DNA of 64,000 nucleotides from Ardenticatenaceae bacterium. GTDB lineage: Bacteria; Chloroflexota; Anaerolineae; Promineifilales; Promineifilaceae. The notes beneath the pieces are model-generated. The model was not told the DNA's origin. It did not search any database and saw only the letters and a program-made list of their open reading frames with translations. Shown here one piece after another: positions 52,137 to 60,260 of this stretch (positions are counted from its first letter, which is position 1; the number at the start of each line of letters is the position of its first letter). Made by a program: the position numbers and the translations under genes. The stretch is taken from NCBI GenBank assembly GCA_020634495.1, contig JACKBR010000012.1, positions 1 to 64,000 of the forward strand, in the 5' to 3' direction.

Positions 52137-52895
52137 ATGCTTATGACTGATAGTTTTGTAATTGTACCAACTTATAACGAGGCTGATAATTTGGATGATC
52201 TTATCTCCCAATTGTTAGCCTTGCCAGTTGCTGTGGGGGTGATTGTGGTAGATGATAATTCCCCCGACGGCACGGGAGAGCTGGCTGACAAATGGGCAGC
52301 GAAGCATCCTGGACGGGTTGTCGTTGTTCATCGCCCTGGCAAGTTGGGCCTGGGAACAGCCTATATTGCTGGCTTTAAGAAAGCGCTGCTCATTGGGGCC
52401 AAGCGCATTATGACGATGGATGCGGATTTTTCGCATAATCCACGCTACATTCCAGATATGATTACCCTGAGCAAGACGAAGCATGTGGTGATTGGCTCGC
52501 GCTATGTGGCCGGTGGCGGCCAGCAGAACTGCACCTGGAAACGGGTTGTGCTAAGCAAAGGGGCAAACTTTGTGGCCCGTTCTTTGCTGGGGCTAAAGGC
52601 GCGTGATGCGACGGCGGGCTTTCGCCTGTACCGGCGTGAGGTGCTGGAGTCTATTCCGCTGGACAGAATCTTCTCCAGTGGCTATTCGTTTTTAGTTGAG
52701 ATGCTGTTTTTGTGCCAGCGGCGTGGCTGGCAAATTGGCGAAGTGCCGATAATTTTTGAAGATCGGCGTAAAGGCCAGACAAAAATTTCTCGCAATGAAG
52801 TGATTAAGGCGCAGTACACGCTGCTGCGGCTTGCGTTTCGCCGTTTGCGGGGCGGGGAACCCAGAAGACCAGAAGTGCCAATTTCTTCCTCATGA
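52137..52895 (+). CDS. Polyprenol-phosphate mannosyltransferase-like GT2
   Basis: 252 residues. 'FVIVPTYNEADNLDDLISQL' and 'VIVVDDNSPDGTGELADKW' give the GT2 nucleotide-sugar site, the metal-binding D-x-D is in 'MTMDADFSHNPRYIP', and 'GFRLYRREVLESIPL' follows. The whole pattern matches dolichol/polyprenol-phosphate mannose synthase (Dpm1/Ppm1 type), which makes the lipid-linked sugar donor on the inner face of the membrane. No C-terminal membrane helix is present. The downstream methyltransferase gene overlaps its stop by 4 bases, and several GT39-like genes follow that could use its product. Confidence 0.88.
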   Translation: MLMTDSFVIVPTYNEADNLDDLISQLLALPVAVGVIVVDDNSPDGTGELADKWAAKHPGRVVVVHRPGKLGLGTAYIAGFKKALLIGAKRIMTMDADFSHNPRYIPDMITLSKTKHVVIGSRYVAGGGQQNCTWKRVVLSKGANFVARSLLGLKARDATAGFRLYRREVLESIPLDRIFSSGYSFLVEMLFLCQRRGWQIGEVPIIFEDRRKGQTKISRNEVIKAQYTLLRLAFRRLRGGEPRRPEVPISSS

Positions 52896-53803
52896 TGATA
52901 GATGTCCAATGTAATTTATGTGGGGCTGATAATTACGTGGTGCGTTTTCCTGCCACCATGCAGCCAGATGAACAAATTGAAGTCGATGTGTTTTCCTGTA
53001 CCAATCCTGGGTACGGGCATCATGCACAGATTGTGCAGTGCCGGGAGTGCGGCTATGTTTATGCCAATCCGCGCTGGTCTGGCGATGAGATTTTGCAGGC
53101 GTATACGGCCGTTACCGACGAAACCTACGTGCAAGAGCGGGCCGGGCGTGAGCTGACCTTCCAAAAACATCTGCGTTCCCTAGAAAAACGAGTGGGCCAG
53201 GCCAACGGCCGTTCCCTGCTGGATGTTGGCGCGTACATTGGCGTGTTTGTAGAAACGGCCGCACGGGCAGGCTGGCAGGCTTGCGGCGTAGAACCCTCTG
53301 AGTGGGCGGCCAGCGTGGCCCAGCGGCAAGGGCTAAACGTCATTCATGGCACGCAGGATGCACCAGAACTGGCTGGCAAACAGTTTGACGTGATAACCAT
53401 GTGGGACGTGATTGAACATGTGGCCAATCCGTCGGGCGAGATTGGCAAGGCGTACCAGCTTTTGGAGCCAGGCGGCTGGCTGGTTGTTCACACGATGGAC
53501 ATTAGCAGCCTGACAGCCAAATTGATGGGATCGCGCTGGCCCTGGCTGATGGACATGCACATTCATTATTTCAGCCAAAAAACATTGCGCCAGATGCTAA
53601 AGAAAAATGGGTTTGAGATCGTTTGGTCCGGGGCAGAAGGCCGTTATTTGCGCCTGAACTACCTTGTTTCTCGTGTGGAGGCGCTGAGCCGTCCATTGGG
53701 TCGTTTAGCAGGCTGGCTTGTGAATGGCCTTCGGTTGGGCGGCGTTGCTATCCCCATTAATTTTGGCGATTTGTTTACGGTGTATGCCAGACGGCCGTAT
53801 TAA
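52892..53803 (+). CDS. SAM methyltransferase with N-terminal zinc-binding motif
   Basis: 303 residues. An N-terminal cysteine motif (CNLC...CREC at about residues 7-10 and 50-53) resembles the zinc domain seen in sugar C-methyltransferases. A Methyltransf_23-type Rossmann domain follows: motif I 'LLDVGAYIGVFVETAARAG', then 'CGVEPSEWAASVAQRQG', 'FDVITMWDVIEHVANP' and 'LLEPGGWLVVHTMD'. It is coupled to the GT2 gene, which suggests methylation of a glycan or lipid-linked sugar. Specificity is not readable. Confidence 0.85.
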   Translation: MMIDVQCNLCGADNYVVRFPATMQPDEQIEVDVFSCTNPGYGHHAQIVQCRECGYVYANPRWSGDEILQAYTAVTDETYVQERAGRELTFQKHLRSLEKRVGQANGRSLLDVGAYIGVFVETAARAGWQACGVEPSEWAASVAQRQGLNVIHGTQDAPELAGKQFDVITMWDVIEHVANPSGEIGKAYQLLEPGGWLVVHTMDISSLTAKLMGSRWPWLMDMHIHYFSQKTLRQMLKKNGFEIVWSGAEGRYLRLNYLVSRVEALSRPLGRLAGWLVNGLRLGGVAIPINFGDLFTVYARRPY

Positions 53804-53915
53804 TTGTAAATCGTGAATAATTAACGGTGAATTGTGAACTGTTCACCTTGTTGGGAAACCATCTGCTTGGCAATGTAATATCTCCCGACAGAGTTTGCTA
53901 GTACCCTCTTCCATT

Positions 53916-55559
53916 ATGATCGTGTCCAGACAGATGAGCGACAGGCAAGGCGTAGCAAACCTGGTTCGAAAACGGCCGTTGCCGTTCCTCCTGGCCATTA
54001 TTTGTTGCGCCATTTTGCTGCAAGCCGCCCTGGTAAAGTACAAAACCACCATCTCCCACGACGAAACCATTTCCTACCTTTCCGCCAACGCCCACCAGGG
54101 CGAATTTGACCGCATCTTTGCCGAACAGCTTTATCCGGCCAATCAATGGGTCACCGCTGGCGAATGGAAAGCGTGGTTTGCCCTGGATCAACCCCTGGCT
54201 TTTCGGCAAATTGGCCAGGATTTAGCCGAGACGGATATTCATCCCCCGCTCTACTTTTGGCTGCTCCACCTGTGGGTCTGGCTGTTTGGCGTTCATGCCT
54301 GGACTGGCCCCACGCTCAACATGCTGTTGCAGGTGGTCGGCGCGGTAGCCCTGTTCAAACTGGCAGAGGCGGCGCTCAAAGATAAATTTGAGGCTGTGGT
54401 TGTGGTGTTTATTTGGGCGGTAAGTCCCGCCGTGCTAAACACCGTGCTGGAGGCCCGGCAGTACACCTTGTTTGGCACCTGTGCCATTTTGTTTGTCTGG
54501 CTCATCGTGCGGGCAACAGCTGAGGCGAAAATGGGCAGTTGGCAGCTGTGGGCGCTGCTGGCGATGGTGACAGCTTGCGGGGCGCTGACGCATTACCATT
54601 TTGTCCTGGTGGTGGCTGGCGCGGGGCTGGTTTTTGGGCTGAAGTGGCTGCGGCGAGAATGGCAGCGGGTTATTTGGCTGGGAACGGCCGTCTTCACTGG
54701 TTACCTGCTCTCCTTTGCCCTGCATCCCCAATTTTACCAATCGATTCAGGAACTGGGCCGACGGCAGGCGCTGGAGGCGCAACATCTCAGCGGCTGGCTG
54801 GCTGTGGTGCAGCGTATTTATGCTGTGAGCGTGACGTTTACCGGTTTTTGGACGGCCGTAAGCGCCATTCAGCTGCTCCTGTTTTGCCTGGCCGTTGCCA
54901 GCCTCATTTGGCTGGGCATGGTTTTGTGGAAAAACCCGGCGCGAATCCGGCAAAAGAAAGCGGCGACCCCTTTACAAGGGATTGATGTCGCCTTATTTTT
55001 TATCTGGATGGCTGGTCTGGGCATCCTGTTGTATCTCACCTTTGTCAGCCCCATTCACGCCATGAGCGCCCGGCACATGAGCGCCGCCTGGCCGTTTTTT
55101 CCGTTTTTGCTGGTTTTGCTGCTGCGCTTGCTGCCCCAGCCTGGCCGGGATCGCCTTTTGCTGGCGCTGGCCGTTTTTGTGTTTTTGTCCAGCCCGCTCA
55201 TGGTTTGGCGCAGCGCCGAAGCCGCCGCAGCTGACCCGCCGCCGGATTGGACCTCGTTGAACATTGACAACGTTGTGGCCGATGGCGCTTACCAGGGAAT
55301 ATTCCCCAGGCTGTTCCTGGAACTGCCGGACGATATGCTGGTGTTTGCCGCCTCCCAAAATGCACTGATTGCCCAACCGGATGCCTGGCTGCCGGAAATG
55401 GATGAAACGGCCGTCTACGTCAGCGATCTCTCCTACGACAATACCATCTCCCACCGCGACCAAATCTTGCAAATTTTAGCCCAAAGGTTTACTGTGGTTC
55501 CGCACGCGGTCGATCATTGGCCCATTGGCGATACGTACTTTTTGCAACCCTTACCCTAA
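53916..55559 (+). CDS. GT39-like membrane glycosyltransferase
   Basis: 547 residues from the ATG at 53916 (MIVSRQMSDRQG); ATG 53934 and TTG 53895 are alternatives. About ten membrane helices are present. The first external loop has 'TTISHDETISYLSANA', whose Asp-Glu pair is the catalytic mark of PMT/ArnT-like GT-C enzymes, and 'DIHPPLYFWLLHLWVWLFG' follows. These enzymes move a sugar from a polyprenyl-phosphate donor at the outer membrane face. The C-terminus is a soluble domain of about 120 residues. It is likely co-transcribed with the following genes. Confidence 0.82.
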   Translation: MIVSRQMSDRQGVANLVRKRPLPFLLAIICCAILLQAALVKYKTTISHDETISYLSANAHQGEFDRIFAEQLYPANQWVTAGEWKAWFALDQPLAFRQIGQDLAETDIHPPLYFWLLHLWVWLFGVHAWTGPTLNMLLQVVGAVALFKLAEAALKDKFEAVVVVFIWAVSPAVLNTVLEARQYTLFGTCAILFVWLIVRATAEAKMGSWQLWALLAMVTACGALTHYHFVLVVAGAGLVFGLKWLRREWQRVIWLGTAVFTGYLLSFALHPQFYQSIQELGRRQALEAQHLSGWLAVVQRIYAVSVTFTGFWTAVSAIQLLLFCLAVASLIWLGMVLWKNPARIRQKKAATPLQGIDVALFFIWMAGLGILLYLTFVSPIHAMSARHMSAAWPFFPFLLVLLLRLLPQPGRDRLLLALAVFVFLSSPLMVWRSAEAAAADPPPDWTSLNIDNVVADGAYQGIFPRLFLELPDDMLVFAASQNALIAQPDAWLPEMDETAVYVSDLSYDNTISHRDQILQILAQRFTVVPHAVDHWPIGDTYFLQPLP

Positions 55560-56398
55560 TTTGACCCTATGAATACCAAGCGCCTGTTTGTTGCCCTTTT
55601 TGCCATTGCCCTCTTCACGATGGCCGTGCGCGAGACGCTGGACCCGGACATGTGGTGGCATTTGCGCACCGGCGAGTACATTTTGCAACATGGCATCCCG
55701 GCACAGGACGTTTTTACCTTCACCGTGCCGCAACATGCCTGGGTGACCCATGAATGGCTTTCTCAGCTAATTATGTGGTTGGTTTACCTGGCGGGTGGCT
55801 TGCCGGGATTGATTCTCTTTTTTGCTGCACTCATCGCTTTAACGTTTTGGCTGCTGTATTTGGCTTGTGCCGGACGGCCGTATCTGGCAGCCTTCATCGT
55901 TCTCCTCTCCGCCATCACCTCCGCCATTGTCTGGGGGGCGCGGCCGCAGATATTTAATTTGTTGCTAACGGCCGTCTTCGTCCTCATCATCGAGCGGGTG
56001 AAAGATGGCCGGTGGCAGGTGCGCACCCTCTGGTGGCTGCCGCTGCTGACGCTGGTTTGGGCCAATTTGCACAGTGGTTACCTGCTGGGCATCGTGCTGC
56101 TGGGCACTTATGCGGTTGGCGATTTGGCGCAGCGTTGGCTGGCCATTTCAACTGAGCGAACTTTGAAGAAAACGGCGTTACTCACCTCTTTGCTGTCACT
56201 TTTGTTAGTTTTTTGGCGGCGGCGGTAAACCCCAGCGGCATCGGCTGTGGATTTACCCATTCCTCACCCTGGGCAGCGGCGCGGATTGCAGGCGTACATT
56301 CAGGGTGGCTCTCCCCGATTTTCACCAAACCTACTTTTGGCCCTTCGCCGGGATGCTGGCGCTGGGCGTGCTGGGTTGGATTTTTAATAAAAATGATA

Positions 56399-56465
56399 GG
56401 TCTACCCTCACCCTGGCCCTCCCCTGCAGGGGGGATGGCCTCTCCCTTGGGAGAGGGTTGGGAGG
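56399..56465. repeat. CCCTCACCCTGGCCCTC-type repeat within a gene
   Basis: 'CTACCCTCACCCTGGCCCTC' with CCCTGCAGGGGGG, then CTCTCCCTTGGGAGAGGGTT. It looks like the common CCCTCTCCC...GGGAGAGGG bacterial intergenic repeat, and interrupts the coding sequence of the 55569 gene. Confidence 0.6.
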
Positions 56466-56608
56466 TGAAACACTGCGCCAGTAACCATCACCGACCTGCT
56501 GCTATTTTTTGGCACGGGCGCGGCGGGTTTGCTCTCGGCGCGGCACATTCCGCTGTTTGCCATTGTGGCCACGCCAATCATCGTGCGTCATTGGCTGGCC
56601 GTGTTAAA

Positions 56609-56666
56609 GACCCTAAGGGTTTAATTACGGGACTGCAAACCCCAACGAGGAAAAACCCTTAGGGTC
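56609..56666. repeat. GACCCTAAGGGTTT inverted repeat within a gene
   Basis: GACCCTAAGGGTTT (56609-56622) and AAACCCTTAGGGTC (56653-56666) are perfect complements around a 30-base loop. It interrupts the reading frame of the 55569 gene. Confidence 0.7.
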
Positions 56667-57180
56667 TGGGCTGTTTGTGGTGCTGAACTGGTTCATTTGC
56701 TGGTGGCGGTAGGTACGGCCGTTCTCTACACCCTCGCCAAAATTGACAACAACCAGACCGCCATCGCCGCCCGTTATCCGGTGGCGGCCGTGGATTATTT
56801 GCAAGCATCCGGGCTGGACGAGGGCGCGGGCTACACAGCTACAACTGGGGCGGCTACCTCATCTGGCGCGGCGTGCCCGTGTTTGTAGACAGCCGTGCCG
56901 ATGTGTACGGCGATCCGTTCCTGCTGCGCTACCGCGAAACGTTTGAGGTGCGCCCACCTGGCGAAACCGCTGGACGGTACAATGTGGATTATGTGTTGAT
57001 GGAGCCGGGGTGCCGTTAACGGCCGTTCTCGCCGCCAGCCCTGAATGGACACAGGTTTATGAAGATGAAATTGCTGAAATTTTTGTGCGAGGTGAAAAAG
57101 TGGCAGAGTATGCAAGTGAGCAAGTTTGCGGTAAAACCACTTGCATACCTGCGTGCCTGCAAACTCGCAAACTCAGAATT

Positions 57181-58611
57181 ATGTTAACCACCCGCCGCCT
57201 CTTCACCATCTTCTCGCCCTCGCTCTGTTTGTCATGTCCGTGCGTGAGACGCTGGACGGACATGTGGTGGCATTTGCGCACTAGCGAGGCGATCTGGCAG
57301 ATGGGGCGATTCCCCAGTTTGATCTGTTTAGCTACACCGTGCCGCAAAACGTGTGGATTGTGCAGCGGTGGCTGACCGACGTGGGCATGTGGCTGGTGTA
57401 CGAACTGGCCGGATTGGCCGGGCTGAGCCTGCTGTTTGCCGCGATTGTGGCGGTGACTTTTATGCTGGTGTATGCGCGGTGCGCGGGACGGCCGTATCTC
57501 GCTGCATTGGTCACGCCAGTTGCCTACTTCACCGCCGCGCTGCCCTCGGCGTGCGCCCTCAGATGATCAACATTCTCTTTTTGGCGCTGTTTGTGTTTGT
57601 GGTGGATGGCGTGCGGCTGGCGGGCTGGCGCAGCCGCGCCTTTTGGCTGTTGCCGCTGCTGACGGCGCTGTGGGCCAACATGCACTCCGGCTACCTCACC
57701 GGCATCGCCTGCTCGGCGCGTACGTCGTGGGCGAAGCAATCCAGCGCCGCCTGGCCCAGCCGGACGAGACGACGCTCTCCTGGCCGCAAGTGGCCAGCTC
57801 GCAGGCGTGACGGCGCTTTCCTGCTGGCCGCTCTCATCAACCCGCGTGGCCTCGACCTGGTACTGTTCCGCTGGGCACGCTGGGCAGCGACGCCATCAAA
57901 GCAATATCGTGGAATGGTATTCGCCCGATTTTCACCTGGTTTATTTCTGGTTTTGGCGGGATGATGGCCTGGGCGTGGTGAGTCTGGTTTTCTCGCGCCG
58001 TTCCGTCACCTGGACCGATTTGCTGCTGTTTGGCGGGACAGCGGCGGGCGGACTGCTCTCGGCGCGGCACATTCCGCTGTTTGCCGTGCCGCTGCGCCGA
58101 TTATCGCCCGCCATTTGCTCAGCGCCCTCAGCCAGACGCGGCTGTATCCGTTGGCCAGCGGCACCTCCAGATGAAACCGCGCCAACCGCTTTTTGCAGAT
58201 GCTCAACGGCGTGGTGCTGCTGCTGATGCTGCTGGTGGGGGCGGTCTGGCTGCAAACGCGGCTGGCGGGCAACGCGGCGGCTCTAGAGCGCACCTTCCCA
58301 TCGCGGCGGTGGATTTTTTGGAAGAAGCCGGGCTGGCCGAAAGCGTATCTACAACACCTACAGTGGGGTGGTTACCTGATTTGGCGGCGCATTCCGTGTT
58401 TATAGACGGCCGTACCGAACTCTACGGCGACGACTTTTCCGCACTTATTTACAAACCACCCGCGTGAGCGAAAACTGGCAGCAACCGCTCGATGAAATGG
58501 CGGTGGACGTGGTGCCTGCTGCGCCGCAGTTCTGCCTGGCCACCGTCCTGCAAGTCAGCGGCGATTGGCAAGAGGTGTACAGTGACGACCTCGCCCGTGT
58601 TTGTGAGGAAT
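57181..58611 (+). pseudogene. Second frameshifted paralogue of the 55569 gene
   Basis: Starts MLTTRRLFTIF and has the same layout: 'DMWWHLRTSEAIWQMG', 'WLTDVGMWLVYELAGLAGLS', 'RPQMINILFLALFVFVVDGV' in a later frame, 'LLPLLTALWANMHSGYLTGI' and 'LLLFGGTAAGGLLSARHIPL'. Many single-base losses shift the frame about every 100-300 bases, and in-frame stops occur. It ends near 58611 against a GGAGATTGG repeat. Both paralogues are decayed while their flanks are intact. The concentration of indels in 56170-58850 could be true decay or poor consensus in a paralogous stretch. Confidence 0.8.
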
Positions 58612-58676
58612 GGAGATTAGAGATTGGATAGAGATTGGAGATTTTTCATCTCTAATCTCCGATCTCAATCTCCCAA
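58609..58676. repeat. GGAGATTGG palindromic element, copy 1
   Basis: 'GGAGATTAGAGATTGGATAG' with AGATTGGAGAT, then ATCTCTAATCTCCGATCTCA with ATCTCCC. It lies between the second paralogue and the next transferase gene. Confidence 0.75.
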
Positions 58677-58772
58677 AATGGAACCGATTTTGCCCAAACA
58701 ACCATCAACTGGCGGCGTACCGATTGGCTCTGGCTGGCCCTGATTGGCCTGCTGTTTCAGGCCGTCTGGGCG

Positions 58773-60260
58773 GTGCAGATGCCTACGCCGACCTACATGG
58801 ACGCCTATACTACACCAGCAACGGCCAGCGGCTGGCGGCTGGCGATAGCTTCTGAGCTGGTCATCTGGCAATATCTGGACGATCCGGCTGGGTTGCCCAC
58901 GCCCAGCCACAGCTACTGGATGCCGCTGACCTCGATTTTGGCGGCGGCGGGCTACAGCCTGGGGGATGGCTTTTGGGCGGCGCAATTGCCGTTTTGGCTG
59001 CTGGCGGGCTTGCTGCCGCTGCTGGCGTATTGGATCAGTCTGCAATTTTTTAGCGAACGGTGGCAGGTGTGGACGGCCGTTCTCCTGACAATCTCCGGCG
59101 GTTTTTACACACGATTCCTCAACCAGCCGTCCACCTTTGTGCCTTTTGCCTGGGCGGGCGGGCTGTGCTTGCTCTTTCTGGCTTTCACCCAGCAGCGTTC
59201 TGCCAAAAAGTGGTGGTTCCTGGCGGGTTTCACCGCTGGGCTGGCGCATCTAACGCGGGCGGATGGGGCATTGTTGCTTGTAGTGAGCGGGTTGGTTTTG
59301 ATTTTAGAGACTGGAGATTGGAGACTGGAGATTAAAAAGCGATTCTCAATCTCCAATCTCCAATCTCCAATTCTCCTTCTTTTGGGTTACCTGTTAGTAA
59401 TGACGCCCTGGTTCATCCGCAACTGGCGTGTGTGGGAACGGCCGTTGCCCATTAGCGGCACGCAAACCATTTTCCTGACGACGTATGACGATTTGTTTGC
59501 GTACGGCCGTTCCTTCAATCTGGCTCACTTTCTGGATTGGGGCTGGGGCAATATTTTGCAGTCCAAGTTGGACGGCCTGCTGCTGGCGGGCGGCACGTTT
59601 GTGGCCGTCTGCGGGGTTGTCTTTTTGACACCGCTGATTGTGTGGGGCTGGCGGAACTGGTGGCGAGATGCGGAAAAACGCGCTTTTCTGCGCCCGCTGA
59701 GCTGGTACGCCCTGCTGCTGTTTCTGGCGATGAGCCTTGTTTTTACGCTTCCGGGTGGACGTGGCGGGCTGTTGCACTCCTCTGTGGCGTTGTGGCCCTG
59801 GCTGATGGTGCTGGCGACGGCCGGGCTGGGCTACGCTGTGGATTGGATGGCGACCAAGCTGCCCCATTGGGAACCACAAAAAGCGAAGCCGCGCTTTGCC
59901 GCGCTGTTTGTCGTCGTGGCCTTTGTCATCAGCGCCAGCCTGTTTTATGCGCGGGCGGATGGCACATTGGAGGCAGAGGTTTATGCTGAAGTGGGAGAGA
60001 TGGTGGGGGAAACGGCCGTTATCATGGCAGGTAACGCGCCAGGTGTCTACTACCACACCGGGCTGCCGTCCCTTAGCATCCCCAATGAGCCAGTTCCCAT
60101 CGTGCAAGAAGCGGCAAAACGCTACGGCGTCACCCACCTGCTGCTGGATGCGGATCATCCGCTGCCGCTGAATGAACTTTACACGCAAGCTGCCAGTCGG
60201 CCCGGCTTTGAACTGCTGTTTGCCCGCGACGGCTACCAGCTTTATGGGTTGGTGCCATGA
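58773..60260 (+). CDS. GT-C-type membrane glycosyltransferase with in-frame repeat
   Basis: 495 residues in the open frame from GTG 58773. The true start is probably near 58677, because 'INWRRTDWLWLALIGLLFQA' is encoded just upstream with one frame change. Two small offsetting indels occur at about 58808 and 58850. The body has about ten helices ('LASELVIWQYLDDP'-like loop, 'PFWLLAGLLPLLAYWISLQF', 'GLAHLTRADGALLLVVSGLV'). A palindromic repeat at 59306-59375 is translated as 'ETGDWRLEIKKRFSISNLQS' between two helices. The C-terminus is a soluble domain. The function resembles the GT39 neighbours; it is inferred from topology. Confidence 0.7.
   Translation: MQMPTPTYMDAYTTPATASGWRLAIASELVIWQYLDDPAGLPTPSHSYWMPLTSILAAAGYSLGDGFWAAQLPFWLLAGLLPLLAYWISLQFFSERWQVWTAVLLTISGGFYTRFLNQPSTFVPFAWAGGLCLLFLAFTQQRSAKKWWFLAGFTAGLAHLTRADGALLLVVSGLVLILETGDWRLEIKKRFSISNLQSPILLLLGYLLVMTPWFIRNWRVWERPLPISGTQTIFLTTYDDLFAYGRSFNLAHFLDWGWGNILQSKLDGLLLAGGTFVAVCGVVFLTPLIVWGWRNWWRDAEKRAFLRPLSWYALLLFLAMSLVFTLPGGRGGLLHSSVALWPWLMVLATAGLGYAVDWMATKLPHWEPQKAKPRFAALFVVVAFVISASLFYARADGTLEAEVYAEVGEMVGETAVIMAGNAPGVYYHTGLPSLSIPNEPVPIVQEAAKRYGVTHLLLDADHPLPLNELYTQAASRPGFELLFARDGYQLYGLVP
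59306..59375. repeat. GGAGATTGG palindromic element, copy 2 (inside a gene)
   Basis: 'GAGACTGGAGATTGGAGACT' with GGAGATT on the left, AATCTCCAATCTCCAATCTC on the right. It lies within the coding frame without breaking it, and its length is compatible with an insertion that kept the frame. Confidence 0.8.

Larger units (their letters stand above)
55569..57108 (+). pseudogene. Polytopic membrane protein (glycosyltransferase-like), frameshifted
   Basis: It begins as a normal membrane protein: 'MNTKRLFVALFAIALFTMAV', 'LDPDMWWHLRTGEYI', 'WVTHEWLSQLIMWLVYLAGG' and 'VWANLHSGYLLGIVLLGTYA'. The frame breaks near the T-run at 56211; homologous coding continues in other frames ('AAVNPSGIG', 'LLLFFGTGAAGLLSARHIPL', 'PVAAVDYLQASGLDEGAG', 'EWTQVYEDEIAEIFVRG') as far as about 57108. 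Two repeat elements lie inside (56399-56465 and 56609-56666). It is a paralogue of the next gene. The family has a D-x-D-x-W-W-H-L motif near the start and is common in Chloroflexota genomes; its activity is not established to my knowledge. Confidence 0.8.

Noticed and set aside
55569..58611. Tandem paralogues considered as two functional genes with programmed frameshifts
   Set aside because: Too many shifts at unrelated sites, with stops and repeat insertions; programmed frameshifting does not explain this.
59394..60188. 264-residue minus-strand open frame
   Set aside because: Antisense to a GT-C membrane protein; basic and Gln/Pro-rich, the expected reverse of Leu/Trp/Gly-rich membrane coding.
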